A stretch of 64,000 bases of DNA, from NCBI RefSeq assembly GCF_947242115.1, contig NC_074721.1:38018254-38082253 (forward strand), read 5' to 3'. The notes beneath the pieces are model-generated. The model saw nothing but the letters and a program-made list of their open reading frames with translations. It had not been told where the DNA came from and made no database searches. The position numbers were made by a program, and so were the translations under genes. Of the stretch, positions 59,126-64,000 are shown one piece after another (within the stretch, counting starts at the first letter, position 1; every line of letters begins with the position of its first letter). This DNA is from Biomphalaria glabrata. Lineage: Eukaryota > Mollusca > Gastropoda > Planorbidae.

Positions 59126-59604
59126 ACACTGGTAGCCTGCTATTGATATTTTTTGTGTTGTTGTTGCATATGTTACTATGAGTCTAGTCAACTTCAGTTG
59201 TTTCGAAACTTATGTTGATATAGATCTAGACTTCAATAGTTCTTTCATACTTCTAGTTTAAGTATTGTCGGACCCATGCTATTCGGAAATACAGCTTATA
59301 TATGTGAAGGATAACAGAGTGCGGTGAATTATGTGAGAACAGGTTTTATAAGTGTCCAGATTGTGCGTTTATTTTACAATGCCAAATGTAACTAAAGAAA
59401 CACTTTTTACCATGCATTAAAAATATAATAAATCCTTTGAAAAATGATTAAAACTATACGCCCCAATTTTATTTCGATATATTTGTTTATTAGTGAATTA
59501 AAAGTATGCTGAAACCTGACGTTGTAACATTGGAACCTGTCAAATGAATGCACTATCTAAACACTAATGAAAAGAAAAACTATTAAATTATAATTTCTAT
59601 TATT
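59126..59604. other. Intergenic stretch without recognised features
   Basis: Nothing assignable is seen. Confidence 0.4.
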
Positions 59605-59800
59605 ATTATCGTATCGTATAAATTATGTTTTTTCTAAAAAAGAGGATAATTACGCCCACTGCGTGTCAATATGTTAATCTAGTCGTGTATGCTAATTTGA
59701 GACTTAATTTCTGCAATGTCCTTCCTGGCTGATTCAGGCAACCTATTCTATGCTCTGATGGCACTAAGAAAGCAAGGGCGCTTAAACGAATTAGTCTTGA
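59605..59800 (-). mobile_element. CR1-like LINE 3' end, diverged
   Basis: 'gataattacgcccactgcgt' and 'cctggctgattcaggcaacc' follow the family order; the tail is degraded to 'tcgtatcgtataa'. Confidence 0.75.
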
Positions 59801-60017
59801 ATTTAAAAAAAACAATCAAAAGAAACAAAAAGTAATTAAATGTATGATCGAATGTTTCATCTCAGGATGTTATCATTATACTAATATTATACATTTGTGT
59901 GAAGTGAATGTAATAATAATAGTCAAATAGCGACGTTTCTGGTCCAGTTTATCTCCCTTCTTTATTTGACTGAAGCTAGAAAATTACATTCAAACTTAAT
60001 TCCTTTTATTTTCGCAG

Positions 60018-63000
60018 AATTGTGTCAGTAATGCCGCGATGACCTGGGTACATATTAGAACAACCAGGACTTTAAAGACTTTCTTTGTTGGATTTATAAT
60101 TGGTTTTCTTGGTGATTGCTTTGTTCAAAACTTCTGGCAAGACATTATGGTGACTTCGCCAATGCAGAAGTCGACCAGAAACCTGACTGGCAGGGATTTT
60201 CAAAATGTTATCAACACTAAACTAAATGACGATGTGCCCACAAGATCAGATTTTATTTATGAAGGTCTAAGTATTTTACACGATTTGGTTATTGTGATAT
60301 TTTTTCCTAATATTTAACCTTTTAAAATGATATTTCTTTTTCTGGATTTTAAACTTGAAAATGTATGCATAACTTTAAAGTCAATATCTTTTGCGATTTC
60401 CTTTTCAATTGACAGAATTTCTTGATTTGAAATTCGTGTCTCAAAAGTTTTTACTTAATTTCAGTTTTGAAAATCTTCTTTTATATAACAGCACTGGGTC
60501 ATAATTGGATAACTTTTCCACAATTTCAAAAAAATTTTCTCTACTCAATGTAGACTCATCTTCCATTTGCCACAATATGCCAAAGTCTGTTAGGCTAGAA
60601 GCCTTGTAGTATCTAACAACCCGTGCAAGATGTCCCTCAATTTTCCTTAAGCTAATGATAGCAATGAGGTCACTGTCTTATCTTATCTTATCTTATCTTA
60701 TCTTATCTTATCTTATATAATACAGACGTTATTTCAAAAAAGAAGATGATTACGTCCTACGCGTCATGCATTCAGTCATGCATATTAACCAATGACTTAA
60801 ATTCTGCCAAGTCACTGGTTTTCCTGGCTAGCTCAGGCAACCCATTCCATGCTCTATTTGCACTAGGGAAGAAGGAGTATTTGTACAAATTTGTCCTAGC
60901 ATATGGGCTGAGTGTTATAAATTCATCTTTGTGTCTTTTTGAGTATTTTATTAAATTTTGTTTTTGTATTTGAAGATTATGGTTCAGTGTTTTATGCATA
61001 ATTGCTACCTTACTTTTGAGCCTTCTGTCCTAAAGGCTTTCTAAATTTAGTGATTTTACTAAAGGTGTTACTCTAGTCAATTGTGAATATTCGTTTGTTA
61101 TGAGTCTCACTGCTTTATTTTCTGTCTGTTCTAGTTTCTTAATGTTTTCTTGAGTTGAGGGGTCCCATACAGAGGATGCATATTCTATTATTGGCCAAAC
61201 CAAGGTTAAATAACAATTTAGTTTTATGTTCTTATTTGATTTATAGAAATTTCTTTTAATAAACCCTAATGCTTTGTTTGATTTTTTGATAGCTTCATCG
61301 ATATGGGGATTCCATATTGTCAATTTTCGTTGTCTATTTGTAGTTTGAGTCTGGTTGCAAAAGTTGTCCAAATTCTAAAGCCTAATAAATGCTCTTCAGT
61401 CTCGTGATTTTCTAGTTTTAGACATGTCCACTATTTATCAAAACAACAAAATTGTTAAATTTTATTAATTAGGCACAATTTTATACAACCATTCTTATGC
61501 TTTTTTAATCTTACTGCTGTCTTATTTTTTAAAGTTTGTCTTTATTTATTTATTTTTTTTTTTTGCAAAAGTACATTTTTGTTCCATTTAAGTGTCACCC
61601 CTATTTTGGTGTCACCCGGCCCGCACCCCCTAGTGACGCCACTGCTCTTCGTATTGCATTATACTTGTAAAAGAAGTGTGTTCTAAATCTACAGATGATT
61701 CCCTCGCTCAGAACCTGAAATCGCATGTCAGAGTTTTGATCTGGGTGATGACCTCACCGGACAATATAGTCAAACTGAAAGCCAAAGCTGTCAGAGACAC
61801 CTGGGGGAAAAGGTGTAACAAGCTGCTATTTTTCAGGTGAGTTTCTCGTGTTTCTAAATGTTTTATAGCTAACGGACCGAAACCAAAATGTGTCAAGGTC
61901 GCCGAAAATAGAAGAAAATATTCACTCAAAAAATTAATGTAGAATTATAGAAGAACTTAAATAGCTCAGAAATAGTTCTTAGGGGGTTGAACAAGCAGCC
62001 GCCAATTAAAATAAAGTACCCATTAGGGTTGGGCGGACTCGTCCTGCATCAGGATTTGAACTCCTTTCGAAACAGATCTCTCTCTAAGGATTTATTTAGT
62101 TCAATATTTCTCCCCCTCCCCCACCACCACCTCCCCCTATCGTCCTTTTCTTTCGATCCCTACGTAAGATAAGATAAGATAATTTTTATTGGCCCAATGA
62201 AATGGAAATTCAGTTTGATTACAATTGACCACCTCAGCGGAACTACTATACAATAACAGTATAGATTCAAATACGAACAACATTCACACACGAAACACAT
62301 ACACACTCACAACCAACGCTTTTTGAATTAGACTTCTATGAACTTCTCGATGACGACAGATGACCTTGTAACACTCTGACCGACAGTGGGATAAAGGTGT
62401 TTCTTAATCTTTCTGTTTTAGTTTTAATGGAAAGGAGACGACCACTTCGTTCAGATCTTATGTAACATTGATTTAATGGGTGCAGGTTATCTGTAAGAAT
62501 CATGTATGGTTTGTAAAGGCATCTTTCCATGAAAAAGCTCTTCAAGAGATGGTAGCTGTGTTCGATTGATATACGATGCTTTTTTTAATAAATCTATTTA
62601 GTCTATGTCTTTGTGCCAATGAAGTATTACCATACCATACCATACCATACCATACCATACCATACCATACCATACCTTACCATACCATACCTTACCATAC
62701 TATACCATACCATACCATTCCATACCATACCATACCATACCATACCATACTACCATACCATACCATACCTTACCATACCATACCATACCATACCATACCA
62801 TACCATACCATACCATACCTTACCATACCTTACCATACCATACCATACCATACCATACTACCATAACATACCATACCATACCTTACCATACCATACCTTA
62901 CCATACCATACCATACCATACCATACCATACCATACCTTACCATACCATACCATACCTTACCTTACCATACCATATCATACTACCATACCATACCATACC

Positions 63001-63207
63001 ATACCATACCATACCATACCATACCATACCATACCAAATCTGAAACAGCTAACAGGCCTTGCCTTTTTCAGTTCCAAGGATGACCCTCAGCTGCCAGCAA
63101 TAGGACTGAATGTTACAGAGAGCTATGAAAATCTGACAGACAAGACAAGGCAAGCCTTTCACTACATCTACAGACATCATTACAACGATGCTGATTGGTT
63201 TATGAAG
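60018..63207 (+). CDS. C1GALT1: Core-1 beta-1,3-galactosyltransferase (T-synthase), N-terminal exons
   Basis: Exons 60018-60264 (ATG at 60039), 61695-61836 and 63072-63207; phases join into 168 residues. The enzyme adds galactose to GalNAc-Ser/Thr in the Golgi to form the core-1 O-glycan. Residues 12-25 form the type II signal anchor (LKTFFVGFIIGFLG) after a short basic cytosolic tail. The glycosyltransferase-31 domain starts with HVRVLIWVMTSPDN, AVRDTWGKRCNKLLFF and YNDADWFMK. The DxD catalytic segment that should follow lies beyond the window. N-glycosylation sequons: NLT at 48, and NVT and NLT in exon 3. Exon 1 starts after an acceptor (ttcgcag), so a non-coding exon lies upstream. Exon 3 ends in a GC donor (aag|gcaagt). 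Intron 1 contains a CR1 LINE; intron 2 contains another LINE end and a TACCA array. Invertebrates often have several C1GALT1-like genes, so strict orthology is uncertain. Confidence 0.93.
60031..60042 (+). promoter_or_regulatory. Three-codon upstream ORF overlapping the C1GALT1 start
   Basis: ATG CCG CGA TGA at 60031-60042; its stop overlaps the main ATG (ATGA at 60039-60042). Ribosomes ending here could reinitiate on the overlapping start, or scan past it, since its context is weak-to-moderate (gtaATGc; A at -3). Confidence 0.6.
60673..61372 (-). mobile_element. CR1-like LINE, 3' 700 bp (minus strand)
   Basis: An (tctta)n tail of eight units at 60677-60716, then antisense of LVNMHD...[17 protein letters not shown], and an open frame at 61371-61030 with [40 protein letters not shown] and [14 protein letters not shown]. 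It lies in C1GALT1 intron 1, antisense. This is one of the least decayed copies. Confidence 0.92.
61583..61645. mobile_element. DNA transposon terminus (fragment)
   Basis: 'gtcacccggcccgcaccccc' followed by 'tagtgacgccactg' is a typical end of common invertebrate hAT-type elements. No second end was found nearby. Confidence 0.5.
62166..62624 (-). mobile_element. Second CR1/L2-like LINE 3' end (minus strand)
   Basis: Tail 'aagataagataagataattt', then the minus strand encodes SYHLLKSFFMERCLYKPYMI, LHPLNQCYIRSERSGRLLSI and TERLRNTFIPLSVRVLQ, a typical LINE C-terminus. Its 5' end abuts the TACCA array. Confidence 0.75.
62628..63036. repeat. (TACCA)n pentanucleotide array, about 80 units
   Basis: 409 bp of TACCA units with scattered TTACC and ACTACC variants. 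It ends 35 bp before C1GALT1 exon 3. Two plus-strand frames stay open through it and read as YHTIP repeats. They are array artefacts, not proteins. Confidence 0.97.
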
Positions 63208-64000
63208 GCAAGTTTCATATTTACGTATCTGCAAATAAACATCGGATGAACATTCTTTTTATGTATTTTGAATGCCGTTAGGAGAGAATGATACATAAAA
63301 TAGAACATAGAAATGACAATTTTAACAACAGCAAAGTTTGTCTTAAGAGTCCAAAGATTCACTTATCTGCAAAGACCTAGCTTTGACCTACATATTTTTC
63401 TACGTCCAACGTAGACCAAACGATTGTCAGCCAATGTCATTCTTTTGCCGTCTTGGACAGTCGCTTTCAAGTGTGTACATCATGAGCTTTGAAAACACTT
63501 CAGCGGTCTCTTTCGAAAGAAATTTGCTGCAAGTTGTCCTACTCAATGCCTGTTGAAATGTTTTAAAAGCATCATTTTTTTCAGTTATCTCCCTTATATT
63601 TTTTTCTCCAAAGCCTATATTAAAGGGAAACTCCGATGGCTTTTTAAATTTGAGTTATTGACATATTTAAATTCTGCGTAAAAAGTTGTAATAGTAAACA
63701 TTTTACCATTTTTTATTTAAATGCTTAGAAACATTTATATTTAATAAATTAGTCAGTAAATTCTTCACATCTAAAAAAAAACGGGGTTCTATTAGATTTT
63801 CTTTTAAGCTAGTTCATACGGCACTTTCATCAACAATACTGAAAGAGAAACTAGATTTGACCAATCGTATCGCTTCATTCTTATAGTTGCTGTTAGGCTT
63901 AGTGACGGCCTAGTCCAGAGCAATGATACAGTTATATATATGTATAGATAGATCTAAAAGCATTAGGATAATCAACTCGAGAAAAAGAGTAACATTTTCA
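63208..64000. other. C1GALT1 intron 3, start
   Basis: AT-rich. No exon or assignable repeat is seen before the window ends. Confidence 0.5.

Noticed and set aside
62576-63083. Two long open frames reading YHTIP-type repeats
   Set aside because: They are created by the TACCA array, which lacks stops in several frames. They sit inside a C1GALT1 intron and have no promoter or non-repeat domain.

Overview
The window is animal nuclear DNA, AT-rich, with intron-split genes and very dense transposon debris. The proteins read as invertebrate orthologues of conserved metazoan genes, and the mix of CR1-like LINEs, tRNA-derived SINEs and small DNA transposons suits a mollusc. A heterobranch (freshwater) snail is my best guess; this is inference, not proof.

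Four genes can be supported. (1) Positions 1-4868, plus strand: the last six coding exons of the mitochondrial aspartate/glutamate carrier (SLC25A12/13, aralar/citrin), followed by a long AT-rich 3' region. (2) 18608-9627, minus strand: an unrecognised, probably two-exon protein of about 382 residues, with a coiled-coil start, a disordered middle rich in basic-serine motifs and a conserved-looking C-terminal block. It converges on the carrier gene, and its intron of about 7.8 kb holds two adjacent minisatellites and a LINE remnant. (3) 46425-36874, minus strand: a complete seven-exon proteasome subunit alpha type-2 (PSMA2, 235 residues); two of its introns have taken in LINE copies, and intron 1 also holds an unclassified 1.7-kb element with terminal inverted repeats. 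(4) From 60018, plus strand: the first three exons of core-1 beta-1,3-galactosyltransferase (C1GALT1), with a tiny upstream ORF overlapping the start codon, a GC-AG intron, and a 409-bp pentanucleotide array ending 35 bases before exon 3. The genes are unrelated housekeeping or enzyme genes and do not form a pathway.

The stretches 18.6-36.9 kb and 46.4-60.0 kb are gene-poor. They hold at least three LINE families (a CR1/jockey-like family with a TAAGA-type 3' tail and about eleven copies here; an RTE-like family; a family ending in a GHITRS/WEDNIKEWTG region or in a C2H2 finger), at least three tRNA-derived SINE families, hAT MITEs (one with a perfect 8-bp target duplication), a pogo-like MITE, a dispersed repeat of about 270 bp with inverted ends, and many tandem arrays with units of 5, 13, 26, 30, 33, 53, about 60, 127, 175 and 213 bp. 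The 175-bp array is organised as 350-bp dimers, and the 213-bp array is an amplified LINE tail. No retrovirus-like or capsid-bearing element was recognised.
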